A stretch of DNA of 64,000 nt from positions 248,001 through 312,000 of the forward strand of contig NZ_JANFNH010000002.1 of NCBI RefSeq assembly GCF_024436055.1. Reading direction: 5' to 3'. Source of the DNA: Streptantibioticus rubrisoli. Its GTDB lineage: Bacteria; Actinomycetota; Actinomycetes; Streptomycetales; Streptomycetaceae. Under the pieces are notes generated by a model. That model did not search any database. It was not told the origin of the DNA and was given only the letters and a program-made list of their open reading frames with translations. Made by a program: the position numbers and the translations under genes. This document shows positions 51,735-60,834 of the stretch, piece by piece (positions within the stretch are counted from its first letter, which is position 1; each line of letters begins with the position of its first letter).

Positions 51735-52142
51735 TCACCCGGCGGCGTCTGATCTCGGCGGGGTGCCGAGATGCCGTCCGGCGCGCTTGACCAACAGCGA
51801 CATCTCGTAGCCGAGTTGGCCGACATCGGTCCCCGCGTCGCACAGCACGGCCAGACAACTGCCCGCTCCCGCCGGGGTGACGAAGAGGTAGGCGTCCTCC
51901 AGCATGACCATGGTCTGCCGCATCCCACCCGCGCGGAACTGCTCACCAACCGCCTTGGCCAGGCTGTTGAAGCCGGAGCACAGCGCCGCCAGATGCTCGA
52001 TGTCCGCCCGCGCCAGGCCCTGCGACGACGCGGTGGGCAGCCCGTCGGAGGAGAGCAGTACGGCCTGCCGCACCTCGCTGGTGCGGGCCACCAGGTCCTC
52101 CAGCAGCCAGTCGAGACCGCGGTTGTGGTCGGTCGCGGTCAT
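51735..52142 (-). CDS. cvnB: roadblock/LC7 protein of a conservon (CvnB)
   Basis: The protein is 135 residues. LDWLLEDLVARTSEVRQAVLLSSDGLPTASS and the GAGSCLAVLCDA segment mark the roadblock/LC7 fold, which regulates small GTPases. The ATG overlaps the kinase stop by 4 bases. In conservons it pairs with the CvnD GTPase, which is not in this operon. Confidence 0.92.
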   Translation of the reverse strand: MTATDHNRGLDWLLEDLVARTSEVRQAVLLSSDGLPTASSQGLARADIEHLAALCSGFNSLAKAVGEQFRAGGMRQTMVMLEDAYLFVTPAGAGSCLAVLCDAGTDVGQLGYEMSLLVKRAGRHLGTPPRSDAAG

Positions 52143-54370
52143 CGGGCGTTCCCTTCCTCGGTTTCGGTGGCGTCGGGTGCCGCGCGACCCGGCGGTTCGT
52201 CGGTGCCAGCCGCTCGGCCCCTGGCGAGTCCACGCTGGAACGAGCCGAAGATCGCGCCGAGTTGCTCGGGGCTGACCTCATCGCCGGTGTCCACCGCGGC
52301 CGTTGGCGGCTGGCCGCTCAACTGCGCGGTGAGGCTGGCCTGGCGGACCCGACGGGGGAGGCCGGAGGAGGACTGCGCGGCGGTGACGGGAGCCTGGGCC
52401 GCTGGGGCGGTGGCGGGGACCTGGCGGTCACGGGCGGGCAAGGCCGCCGCGGAGGCGGCCGCTGCGCCGCCGCCCTGCTCAGGCTCGGCGAGAACGGCCG
52501 TGGGCAGCAGTACCACGGCCGTGCAGCCGCCGTACGGCGAGCGGCACAGCGTCACCTCGATGCCGTGCCGTCGCGCCAGCCGACTGACCACGAACAGTCC
52601 CAGCCGCTCGGTCTGGGCGAGATCGAAGTCCTGCGTTCCGCTCAACGTGCGGTTCGCCTCGGCGAGTTCCTCCGCCTCCATGCCCAGGCCGCAGTCGTCG
52701 ATCTCCAGCACGAAGCCGTGTGCGGCGTGGCTGGCCCGCATGGTGACCTCGGTGTGCGGGGGCGAGAACGAGGTGGCGTTCTCCACGAGTTCGGCCACCA
52801 GGTGGATGACGTCCGCCACCGCCTCGGCGGCGATGCCGACCTTGGCCATCGGCGGCACCACGACCCGCTCGTACTCCTCGACCTCGCCGACCGCCGCGCC
52901 GACCACCTCCACCACCGGGACCGGTTTGCGCCACATCCGGCCGGGCGCCGCGCCGGAGAGGATGATCAGGCCCTCCGCGTGGCGCCGCATCCGGGTGGTG
53001 AGATGGTCGACGCGGAACAGGTCCGCCAGCTCGTCGGGGTCGGTGGTGCGCCGTTCCATGGCGTCGACCAGCTTCAACTGCCGGTGTACCAGGGCCTGGC
53101 TGCGCCGGGCGATGTTCAGGAACACCGCGGAGACCCCGCGGCGCATCCGGGCCTGCTCGACCGCCGCCTCGATCGCCGCCCGGCGCGCCTCGTTGAACGC
53201 CCGCCCGACCTGGCCGATCTCGTCCCGGCCGAAGGACAGCTCGGGCGCCTCGGCCATGGCGTCGACCGGCTCACCGGTGCCCAGGCGGCGCACCACGTCC
53301 GGCAGTTGGCGGGACGCCAGCCGGTCGGCGGCGTCCCGCAGGCTCACCAGACGGCCGGAGATCCGGCGGCCGGTGCGCACGGAGAACCACACCGAGCCCC
53401 CCACGGCCAGCAGCCCGACCCCACCGGCGATCCCGGCCCGTACCAACTGGCTCTCGGCGAAACTCCGGCCGTGGGCCGCCGAGTTACGGGCGGCGTCGGA
53501 GCAGGTGAGCATGTAGCCGTGCACCGCGTCGTCCATGGTCGCCCGCCAACCGGCCACGCGTGGCAGCCCGTGCGGGCCACCGCGCAGCACCGCGTCCTCG
53601 GCGCCGACCAGCGCGGTGTACGCGCGGCTGCGCGCGAAACCCTCGAACAACGCCTGGGAGTCGGAGGGCAGCGCCGCCACATAGGTCTGGAAGAACACCC
53701 GGCGGGCCGCCACGGTGTCCGCGAAGGCACGGTACTGGTCGGCGGTGAAACCGCCTGCGGCGCGGGCCGCCGTGCCCATCGCGTCCTCGCGGGAGACGAA
53801 CTCGCGGTCCCGTACGAGTTCGATGACCGTCTGCGCCTCCCGGGCCAACTGCCCGGCCTGTAGCGCGGTGAGCGCGGACTCCACCTGGAAGGACGGCTCG
53901 ACCATCGCGGTGTACGCGTCGATCGCCTGGCTCCAGGACAGTTGGCGGGCGGCGACCCGGCGGCGCAGCGGGTCGAGCTGGTCGGTGGCCCGCAGCATGT
54001 CCGCCAGCCGGTCGCGCTGCGCGACGGTGAGGTCGCCCCGTCTGCCGGGATCGGTGATGGCGGTGCGCATGGCGCGTACGGCTTCGTCGGTGGCGTGCTG
54101 CTGGGCGGTGAGCGCGGCCAGGGTCCCTCCGGCGCCGCGGGACGCCAGGTACTCGGCGGCGTCCCGGCGCTCGATCTGTATCTGGCCGGTGGCGGTGTCC
54201 ACCGGGGTGCCGAAGTGGTCGTAGACGCCCTCCAGCCGGATCAGGGCGCGCAGGTCGCTGGTCATGGACAGCATCGCGAAGGACCACAGCCCCATCAGGC
54301 TGATGACCGGAACCAGGGCCAGACCGATCATCCTCGTGCGAATCGTGGGACCGCCGAGGCGCAGTCGCAT
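52139..54370 (-). CDS. cvnA: conservon sensor histidine-kinase-like protein (CvnA)
   Basis: The protein is 743 residues. Order: a membrane helix near the start (MIGLALVPVISLMGLWSFAM), an extracellular nitrate-sensor-like helical domain, a second membrane helix (AGIAGGVGLLAVGGSVWF), a HAMP-like region, a kinase-like helical region, and an ATPase domain with VIHLVAELVENATSFSPP and EIDDCGLGM. A disordered tail rich in Ala and Pro ends the protein. A canonical phosphoacceptor H-box is not clear, as in other CvnA proteins. AGAGGA fits the ATG at 54370 better than the one at 54376. Confidence 0.88.
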   Translation of the reverse strand: MRLRLGGPTIRTRMIGLALVPVISLMGLWSFAMLSMTSDLRALIRLEGVYDHFGTPVDTATGQIQIERRDAAEYLASRGAGGTLAALTAQQHATDEAVRAMRTAITDPGRRGDLTVAQRDRLADMLRATDQLDPLRRRVAARQLSWSQAIDAYTAMVEPSFQVESALTALQAGQLAREAQTVIELVRDREFVSREDAMGTAARAAGGFTADQYRAFADTVAARRVFFQTYVAALPSDSQALFEGFARSRAYTALVGAEDAVLRGGPHGLPRVAGWRATMDDAVHGYMLTCSDAARNSAAHGRSFAESQLVRAGIAGGVGLLAVGGSVWFSVRTGRRISGRLVSLRDAADRLASRQLPDVVRRLGTGEPVDAMAEAPELSFGRDEIGQVGRAFNEARRAAIEAAVEQARMRRGVSAVFLNIARRSQALVHRQLKLVDAMERRTTDPDELADLFRVDHLTTRMRRHAEGLIILSGAAPGRMWRKPVPVVEVVGAAVGEVEEYERVVVPPMAKVGIAAEAVADVIHLVAELVENATSFSPPHTEVTMRASHAAHGFVLEIDDCGLGMEAEELAEANRTLSGTQDFDLAQTERLGLFVVSRLARRHGIEVTLCRSPYGGCTAVVLLPTAVLAEPEQGGGAAAASAAALPARDRQVPATAPAAQAPVTAAQSSSGLPRRVRQASLTAQLSGQPPTAAVDTGDEVSPEQLGAIFGSFQRGLARGRAAGTDEPPGRAAPDATETEEGNAR

Positions 54371-54520
54371 GGTCATTCCTCTGGGACGCTGAGTTGCACA
54401 TGGCCGGGCAGTTGCCCGCCGAGGCCCCGAACGCGCTGGCCCGAGACTCGACCGGCAGAACCGTACCGGGCGGCAGGCCGGAAATTGCCCGTCGTTGACC
54501 GAAACTTTGTGCCGATCAGG

Positions 54521-55624
54521 TCACATGCCAACGCTTTCTGACGTCCGGGTACGGCTGAGGGCGAGCACCGCCATGTCGTCGGCGTGCCGCTCGCCGGTCC
54601 ACGCGTCGACGTCCCGTACCAGCACGTCGATGGTCCGCCGTGGCTCCTCGAACGGGCCGAGACCGGCCAGGCGCAGCGCCGGGTCGTAGAAGCTCCCGGC
54701 CCGGTCCCGGGCCTCGGTCACCCCGTCGGTGACCAGCAGCAGCGTCGCATCGGCCGGGAAGGGGAAGGTGTCCGCGGCCGATCGACGCGCGTCCAACGCG
54801 CCCATGCGCAGCGGGAGATCGGGTTCGGTCGCCTCCAACGTGCGTACCGCGCCGTCCTCGTGCAGCAGGTACGGAGAGGGATGGCCGCGGTTGAGCAGCC
54901 GTACCGCGCCGCCTTCCAGGTCGAGTTCGCCGACCAGCGCGGTGGCGAAGCCCTCCACCCGCTCCTCCCCCTCGTGCCGCCGCGCCTCCCTGAGCAGGGC
55001 GTGCTCCAGCCGCCCGGCCAGCTCCACCAGGTCGGCCGCCTGCTCGGCGGCCTCCCGGAACGCGCCCAGCAGCACCGAGACGGCGCGCACCGCCTCCAGG
55101 CCCTTGCCGCGCACGTCCGCGATCAACAGCCGGATCCCGTACGGCGTTTCCTCCACGGCGTAGGCGTCGCCGCCGATCCGGGCCTCGCTCTGCGCCGCCC
55201 GGTACCGAGCGGCCACCGACAACGGCCCGAGCCGGGACGGCGGATCGGGCAGCAGCGCGCGCTGGGCGGCCTCGGCCACCGTGCTCACCACCGCAAGTCG
55301 TTGCCCGTAGCGGGAGATCATTCGGTTCACCTCAAGGCCGACCAGGGCCCCGATGATGACGTTCCCGGCCTCCACCCCACCGTGCAGCGGACCGAACGTG
55401 CCCTGCCGGAAGGTCCACCACAAGATGGCCACCACCATGGCCGCCGCCACCGCCACCGTGCGCCGCAGCGGAAGCGTGGCCCCAGCCGCCACACACGCCA
55501 CCGCCACCAGCGGCCCGCCCGAGTACTGGATCGGCGTCACCAGGTCGAAGACGACCCCCACGCCGATCAGTGCGGTGGGCGCCCACCGCACCAGGCCCAG
55601 CCATGTGTCGACGGTGGGGTCCAT
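54521..55624 (-). CDS. SpoIIE-type PP2C phosphatase with membrane N-terminus
   Basis: The protein is 367 residues. The first 105 residues hold three or four hydrophobic helices; the rest is a PP2C/SpoIIE domain with RIGGDAYAV, LIADVRGKG, LVTDGVTEARD and HADDMAVLALS supplying the metal aspartates. Such proteins dephosphorylate anti-anti-sigma factors. It follows the amidohydrolase gene by 7 bases and is probably co-transcribed. It lies next to the conservon, but its target is unknown. Confidence 0.88.
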   Translation of the reverse strand: MDPTVDTWLGLVRWAPTALIGVGVVFDLVTPIQYSGGPLVAVACVAAGATLPLRRTVAVAAAMVVAILWWTFRQGTFGPLHGGVEAGNVIIGALVGLEVNRMISRYGQRLAVVSTVAEAAQRALLPDPPSRLGPLSVAARYRAAQSEARIGGDAYAVEETPYGIRLLIADVRGKGLEAVRAVSVLLGAFREAAEQAADLVELAGRLEHALLREARRHEGEERVEGFATALVGELDLEGGAVRLLNRGHPSPYLLHEDGAVRTLEATEPDLPLRMGALDARRSAADTFPFPADATLLLVTDGVTEARDRAGSFYDPALRLAGLGPFEEPRRTIDVLVRDVDAWTGERHADDMAVLALSRTRTSESVGM

Positions 55625-55631
55625 CAGCCGC

Positions 55632-58600
55632 TCAGAGCACGGTCGGGTCGGTGGCGTCAGACGGTGCGCAGCAGGCCTCGCGGCGCAGTTGGGTGCTGAC
55701 CGCCAGCCAGGCCGACTCGTCCACGCGGTGCGGCTCGGAGTGGTCCGCGTTGTGGTCCGCGCTGAACGCGTTCACCAGGTCCGCCTGCCGGTGCACCACA
55801 CCGTCGCGCAACACCATGGTGGTGCGTACCAGATGGGCGAAGTCCTGGAACGGGTTGCCGTCGATCACCGTCAGGTCGGCGAGCTTGCCCGGCTCCACCG
55901 TGCCGAGGTCGTCGCTGACCCCGAACATCCGCGCGGGGGCCGCGGTGGCGGTGCGCAGCGTCTGCGCCACGGTCAGCCCGCCGAAGCGGTGCAGCGCGCG
56001 CAGCGCCAGGTGCAGATGGATCCCGTACGGGACGAGCCCGGCGTCGGTGCCGACCGCGAGGTTGGCGTGCTCGGCGACGAGCCGTTGATAGATCTCCATC
56101 TCCCGCCGCAGCGCGATCAGTTGGTCGTCGTGGGGCGGTTTGTCGGCGGTGTTGCGGACCAACGCCGCGTCCCAGCGTGGCATCAGCGTGCTCACCCGCG
56201 GGTCGTCGGCCAGGTACGGGTCGGCGCCGAGCAGCGGGGACGCGGTGAACGGGGTGACGATGATATGGAACTCGGCGTCCCGGTAGACCTCGTCGATGTC
56301 CTGGTAGCAGCGCCGGGTGGGGGAGAGCGCGTGCCCGTACTCCAGCCGCTGGGTGGCGTGCAGATGGGTGGTGAGGTCGTGGCCGAGCCCCAGCCCGGGT
56401 GAGCACAGGTGGCCGCCGGTGCGCACGCCCAGGACCTCGTGGGCGGTACGGGCCGCCTCCGCCATGATCCAGGCGGACGCCCTGACGTACGTCTTGACGA
56501 AGTCGTAGTCCAGCGCGACGGCACGTTGCAGACTGCGCCGCACCCCGTCGGCGGTGCGGTGCGCCCGGTCGTGGTTGGACGCCACCCGGCTGCCGTCGAT
56601 CAACTCGCCGGTGGCGAACTGGCGCGGCCCGTTCATCGTACCGGCCGCCACCGACTCGCGCACCCGCACCGACTCGTAGGCCAGGCCGCCCATGAAGACG
56701 CAACTGGTGATGCCGTAGGCGAGCATCAGATGGTTCTGCCGCCCCCCGTAGCAGAACTGCCACGGGTGGATGTGGGCGTCCCACAGTCCGGGGATCACGG
56801 TGCTGTCGGAGGCGTCGACGTGGTGTTCCCCGCGGCCTGCGGCGCCCCGGCGGTGGGGTTCGATCGCGCTGATCCGGTTGCCGGTGATGACGATGTCCAT
56901 GTCCTTGCGGACGCGCTCGCCGGTGCCGTCCCACAACCGTCCGGCGTGCACCCGGGTCACCAGGGTGCGTGGCGGCAGTCGTCGACCCCACTGCAGTGGA
57001 ACGGGAACGGTGCGCCGCCCGGTGCCGTCCCGGCGGATCAGCCGCAGCTTGCCGTTGGACAGGTACAGCAGCGTCTTGGAGTCGCCCGCCCAGGAGGGGT
57101 GGTCGGCAGGCTCGTCGGTCAGCCGCCTCGGCGGGCCGCTGGGCTCGCCGTTCGACCTGACGGGCACCACCCACAGCGCGGACTCCATGATGACCGCCAT
57201 CCAGGCGCCGTCCGGTGACCAGACCGGTCCGCTGTCACCGCGGTCGGACAGCGAGGAGTGCGGCAGCGGCAGATGCGAAGTGCAGTCGCCGGTACGGGTG
57301 TCGAGGACACGGATGTGGTTGTAGCCCTCGCGGAAGCGGTAGTTGAGCCGGTTGCGGTCGCAGAACGCGAGGTACCGCCCGTCCGGGGACCAACTGGGCC
57401 GCCCGGGCAGGCCGCCGCCGTGCAGCGAGGAGGCCAGGGCGCGCTCGACGCCGCTGCGCAGGTCGCGGACGATGAGCTTGCCGGTGACGTCCTGGCAGGC
57501 CAGCTGGGTGCCGTCGGGGGAGAGCGCGGGGTTGAGCCGTCCGCCGGTGGCCAGCACGGAGTCGCTCCGGTCGGCCAGCGATCTGCGGTGCACGGCGAAG
57601 TGCCCGTCGCCGTCGTACGCGTACAGGACGCTGCCGCCGTCCCTGGACCAGGACGGCATCTGCAGATAGCGGGACGGCTCGGCCTGGGCGAGCTTGCGGG
57701 GGCGCCCGCCGATCGGCATCAGCCACAGGGCGTTGAGCGCCACGAAGACCACCGACCGCCCGTCCGGGGACAGCGCCGGTAGGTGGATGCCGCGCACCGG
57801 GGACAAGGCGGTGGAGTCGAAGTCGTACCGCTTGGGGCGGTAGCGCGGTCGGGGCACGTCCAGGCGCGCGGTGAACGGGATCTCCTCGGCGGTGTCGGAC
57901 CGCGATCCGGTGGAGCGCACCTTGACCCGGCCGTCGGCCACGTAGAACAACTCGCCGTCGGCCGACCAGCAGGCGGGCTGCGGGGAGACGTCCTCACCGT
58001 CGCTGACCGTGAGGCCGTCCACCTTCAGCGTCGAGGTGCGCGAACCGGTGGGCAGCGGACCGGGGTCGAGGTAGGCGTACGCGACCCGGCCGTCGGCGGA
58101 CACCGCAGGGCCGCAGACCGCGCCGTCGCGGACCCTGTGCACCACGGTGACCTTGCCGCCACCGGCGGGCACCGAGGCGATGATCCGGCCGTTCTCCTTG
58201 GTGCCGCCGTTCGAGTGCTCGGCGCGCACGAAGACCACCTTGCTGCCGTCGGGGTGCCAGGCCGGGTCGTAGTCCTCGTGCGATCCGTGGGTGAGCCGGT
58301 GGAGTTCACCGGTGTCCGCGTCGACCAACCAGATGCTGTACGAGCTGCCGACGACGTCGTCTCCGCCGCGCTCCGAGGAGAACGCGATCCACCGGCTGTC
58401 CGGCGACCAGGACACCCCCCGGTCGTCCCAGGGCCCGTCGGTGAGCTGGCGCAGCCCGGAGCCGTCCGGCGCCATGGTCCACACATGGAAGCCGCCGCCC
58501 CGGTAGGCGCAGAACGCGATCCGCGACCCGTCCGGCGACCACGCCGGACGGGTGGGCTCCAGGTCGACCGGCGTCAGCGGCTTCGCCGTACCGCCCTGCC

Positions 58601-58829
58601 GGGGCAGCGACCACAGCACCCCCTGGACCTCGAGTACCAGTTGCTCCCCGTCGGGGGAGACGGTCACGCAGGCGTTGGTGCCGCCGGTGAAGGTGACCGT
58701 CCTGGTGGTGGCCGTCCCCGGTGCCGCCTCGGGGGCGGCGGCCGTCGTCGGGGCGAGAGCGGCGACGCCCGCTCCGGTACTCGTCAGGGCTGCCGCTCTT
58801 ACGAAACCTCGTCGGGTCAGGTGGTCCAC
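55632..58829 (-). CDS. Tat-exported beta-propeller amidohydrolase
   Basis: The protein is 1065 residues. Residues 1-40 are a Tat signal (TRRGFVRAAAL, then a hydrophobic run and AAAPEA). Next come about ten TolB/WD40-like repeats, each with a SPDG or SxDG turn (WSPDGSRIAF, WHPDGSKVVF, WSPDGRYLAF), and finally an amidohydrolase domain from about 680, with metal ligands in WDAHIHPWQ and VGTDAGLVPYG and a FQDFAHLV end. The layout matches proteins annotated as periplasmic amidohydrolases with a Tricorn-like propeller, whose substrates are mostly unknown. GTG 58829 has AAGGAA upstream. Confidence 0.88.
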   Translation of the reverse strand: MDHLTRRGFVRAAALTSTGAGVAALAPTTAAAPEAAPGTATTRTVTFTGGTNACVTVSPDGEQLVLEVQGVLWSLPRQGGTAKPLTPVDLEPTRPAWSPDGSRIAFCAYRGGGFHVWTMAPDGSGLRQLTDGPWDDRGVSWSPDSRWIAFSSERGGDDVVGSSYSIWLVDADTGELHRLTHGSHEDYDPAWHPDGSKVVFVRAEHSNGGTKENGRIIASVPAGGGKVTVVHRVRDGAVCGPAVSADGRVAYAYLDPGPLPTGSRTSTLKVDGLTVSDGEDVSPQPACWSADGELFYVADGRVKVRSTGSRSDTAEEIPFTARLDVPRPRYRPKRYDFDSTALSPVRGIHLPALSPDGRSVVFVALNALWLMPIGGRPRKLAQAEPSRYLQMPSWSRDGGSVLYAYDGDGHFAVHRRSLADRSDSVLATGGRLNPALSPDGTQLACQDVTGKLIVRDLRSGVERALASSLHGGGLPGRPSWSPDGRYLAFCDRNRLNYRFREGYNHIRVLDTRTGDCTSHLPLPHSSLSDRGDSGPVWSPDGAWMAVIMESALWVVPVRSNGEPSGPPRRLTDEPADHPSWAGDSKTLLYLSNGKLRLIRRDGTGRRTVPVPLQWGRRLPPRTLVTRVHAGRLWDGTGERVRKDMDIVITGNRISAIEPHRRGAAGRGEHHVDASDSTVIPGLWDAHIHPWQFCYGGRQNHLMLAYGITSCVFMGGLAYESVRVRESVAAGTMNGPRQFATGELIDGSRVASNHDRAHRTADGVRRSLQRAVALDYDFVKTYVRASAWIMAEAARTAHEVLGVRTGGHLCSPGLGLGHDLTTHLHATQRLEYGHALSPTRRCYQDIDEVYRDAEFHIIVTPFTASPLLGADPYLADDPRVSTLMPRWDAALVRNTADKPPHDDQLIALRREMEIYQRLVAEHANLAVGTDAGLVPYGIHLHLALRALHRFGGLTVAQTLRTATAAPARMFGVSDDLGTVEPGKLADLTVIDGNPFQDFAHLVRTTMVLRDGVVHRQADLVNAFSADHNADHSEPHRVDESAWLAVSTQLRREACCAPSDATDPTVL

Positions 58830-58976
58830 AAGGGTTCCTTCCGATGTCCCGGTAACAGGCGTTGGCGGCGGTCCACATGACGTATGAAACTGGACGGAAA
58901 ACCCGATCCCTCCGTTTGAGGACGTGTCAGACGGCACAGACAGCCCGAAAGCAGTAGGCGACCCCTCCAACCCCGG

Positions 58977-59252
58977 TCAGCAGTGCGAATCGCCGATCCG
59001 GTGTGCGGGCCACCCGGCCGGTTGGAAGGCCAGCACCGTGTTGTGGCCGCCGAAACCGCGGGAGTTGCTCAGCGCCAGCCCGATCCGCTGCGCGCTGGCG
59101 GTGTCCACCACCAGGTCGAGCACGCCGGTGCCCGGCTCGGCGCGGCTGAAGTTGGCGATGGGCGGGGCGACTTGGTGCTCCACCGTCAACACGGTCAACG
59201 CCGCCTCGATCGCCCCGGCCGCGCCCATGGTGTGCCCCAGGACGCACTTGCG
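58977..59252 (-). pseudogene. C-terminal remnant of a FabF-type ketosynthase
   Basis: About 91 residues match the end of a beta-ketoacyl synthase: LGHTMGAAGAIEAALTVL includes the second active-site His, and LSNSRGFGGHNTVLAF the glycine-rich closing motif. The expected catalytic Cys and first His (about 300 residues) are missing. Just upstream, in another frame, NERLRALLS looks like the preceding KS segment, so a frameshift also occurred. It lies alone with no acyl-carrier or PKS gene near it. Confidence 0.75.
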
Positions 59253-59485
59253 GACAGCAGGGCACGCAGGCGCTCGTTGGGCTGGCGGCGTGGCGGCATC
59301 GGGTCTTCCCGGCGGGGCGGAGGCGGCGACACCAGTCGAGCGGCCTGGCCGGTCCATTACGGAGCGCCTTCGAGGGGGCACTTGTGGTGAGCGGCGCGCG
59401 TCGCGGCCCCGACCGCCCAGCGGGCACCCGGCCCCGCCGGGCGACCGGTGGGGCCGGGCGACCGGTGGGGCCGGGGCGGGCGCCG

Positions 59486-60022
59486 CTACGCGACGTGGAT
59501 AGAGCGCGTGAAGGCCGTCACCGACAAGTCACCGTTGGTGACGGTGTAGTTGAACGGAATGGTCAGATGGCTGCGGGCGGCGGGCGGCGTCACCTCCAGA
59601 TAACTGGCGTGCGCCATGCGCGGGGCGCTGGCGTCCGACCACGCAAGGTCGGCCTCGGCGCTCTGGCCGGGGCGCAGCACGATCGTCCTGGTGCCGGGGT
59701 CGGGCACGAAGTAGGTGGCGCCCCGGTGGGTGCGGGTGGGTACCGGCTCGTGGCGGGCGTTCTCCAGGCCCAGCCCCGGGTACCCGCGCAGCGCGCAGGT
59801 GCGGCCCGAGGTGTTCTTCAGCACCAGCACCTTTCCCACGTGCGACATACCGACCTGGCTGCCCCGGTCGACGAGCGAGGCGCGCAGGCCGGAGGTGGTG
59901 CAGGTGGCGGTGCGCGCGGGCGGCGCCGCGGAGGCGACGCCGCAGGTGGCCAGGACGGTCCCGGCGGCGAGTGCGATCCCCGCGGTGACCGCGGCCGTCT
60001 TGCGAGCGCTGTTCCGCGTCAT
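59486..60022 (-). CDS. secreted DUF4232 family protein
   Basis: The protein is 178 residues. A signal peptide (residues 1-32, ending VASA-AP) precedes DUF4232, with CTTSGLRASL, KNTSGRTCALRGYPGLGL and the beta-sandwich end. Two cysteines would pair. AAGGAG lies upstream of ATG 60022 with a 7-base spacer. It is a common exported actinomycete protein of unknown role, sometimes a lipoprotein; this one has no lipobox. Confidence 0.85.
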   Translation of the reverse strand: MTRNSARKTAAVTAGIALAAGTVLATCGVASAAPPARTATCTTSGLRASLVDRGSQVGMSHVGKVLVLKNTSGRTCALRGYPGLGLENARHEPVPTRTHRGATYFVPDPGTRTIVLRPGQSAEADLAWSDASAPRMAHASYLEVTPPAARSHLTIPFNYTVTNGDLSVTAFTRSIHVA

Positions 60023-60369
60023 CGGATGGCTCCTTACGGTGTGTTTCGGGTACGGTCGCCGAAGGGGCACCGGGCGCGCGATGCGCCCTGCGGTGCGCGG
60101 GCGGCCTCGTCCGTCACTTTGCGGATGGATCTCGCGGCTGCGACACATGCTGGTAACCGCTGCTCGCCATTGTTCCGGACCGCGCTGAAACGGCGTCAAG
60201 CAACGTACTGGCCAAGGCGGTTACCCACGTCCGGTGCGCGGCGGGCTTGGCGTACGGTGCACGGACCGTCTCCGTACCGCCCGCTGGGTGGTACCGCGTC
60301 TTCGATGGTAGGACGTCCGGCCCGGATCGGCGCCCGCAGCGCGAAGGACCAGCCCGTATCCTTTCCGAC
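60023..60369. promoter_or_regulatory. divergent intergenic region without visible genes
   Basis: This 347-base gap lies between the DUF4232 gene (minus) and the phosphatase gene (plus). It must hold both promoters. I see no RNA gene, terminator or recognisable operator, and no reading frame with a ribosome site. Confidence 0.4.
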
Positions 60370-60834
60370 GTGCACATTTGCTTCGTATGCACCGGGAACA
60401 TCTGCCGCTCGCCGTCCGCCGCGCTGGTCTTCGCCGAGCACCTGCGCCGGGCGGGGCTGGCCGACGCCGTGCGGATCAGCAGCGCGGGCACCGGTCCCTG
60501 GCACGCCGGTGAGCCGATCGACGCGCGGGCCGGTGCGGCGCTGGCCCGGCGCGGCTATGCCGTCGACCATGTGGCGGCGCAGATCAGCGAGGAGCAGTTG
60601 GCCGCCGATCTGCTGCTGGCGCTGGACACCGGGCATGAGAAGGCGCTGCGGCGACTTGTCGACAAGCCGGAGCGGGTGCGGCTGTTGCGCTGCTTCGACC
60701 CGGCCGCCGGTGCGGAGTTGGACGTGCCCGACCCGTACTACGGCGGCCCCGAGGGATTCGACGAGGTGCTGGACATGATCGAGGCGGCGATGCCCGGACT
60801 GCTCGCCTGGGTGCGCGACCGACTCGGCGCATGA
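60370..60834 (+). CDS. low-molecular-weight protein-tyrosine phosphatase
   Basis: The protein is 154 residues. The phosphate-binding loop CTGNICRS near the start gives Cys7 and Arg13, and the general-acid aspartate is in VPDPYYGG. Length and layout match PtpA-like enzymes. GTG 60370 is placed directly before HICFVCTGN; no close ribosome site is seen, so a start slightly upstream remains possible. The stop overlaps the next ATG. It may act on tyrosine phosphate or arginine phosphate; the substrate is unknown. Confidence 0.88.
   Translation: MHICFVCTGNICRSPSAALVFAEHLRRAGLADAVRISSAGTGPWHAGEPIDARAGAALARRGYAVDHVAAQISEEQLAADLLLALDTGHEKALRRLVDKPERVRLLRCFDPAAGAELDVPDPYYGGPEGFDEVLDMIEAAMPGLLAWVRDRLGA

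Noticed and set aside
51349-51949. Alternative longer frames over DUF742 and roadblock genes
   Set aside because: They are shadow frames of the two well-supported genes and lack family motifs.
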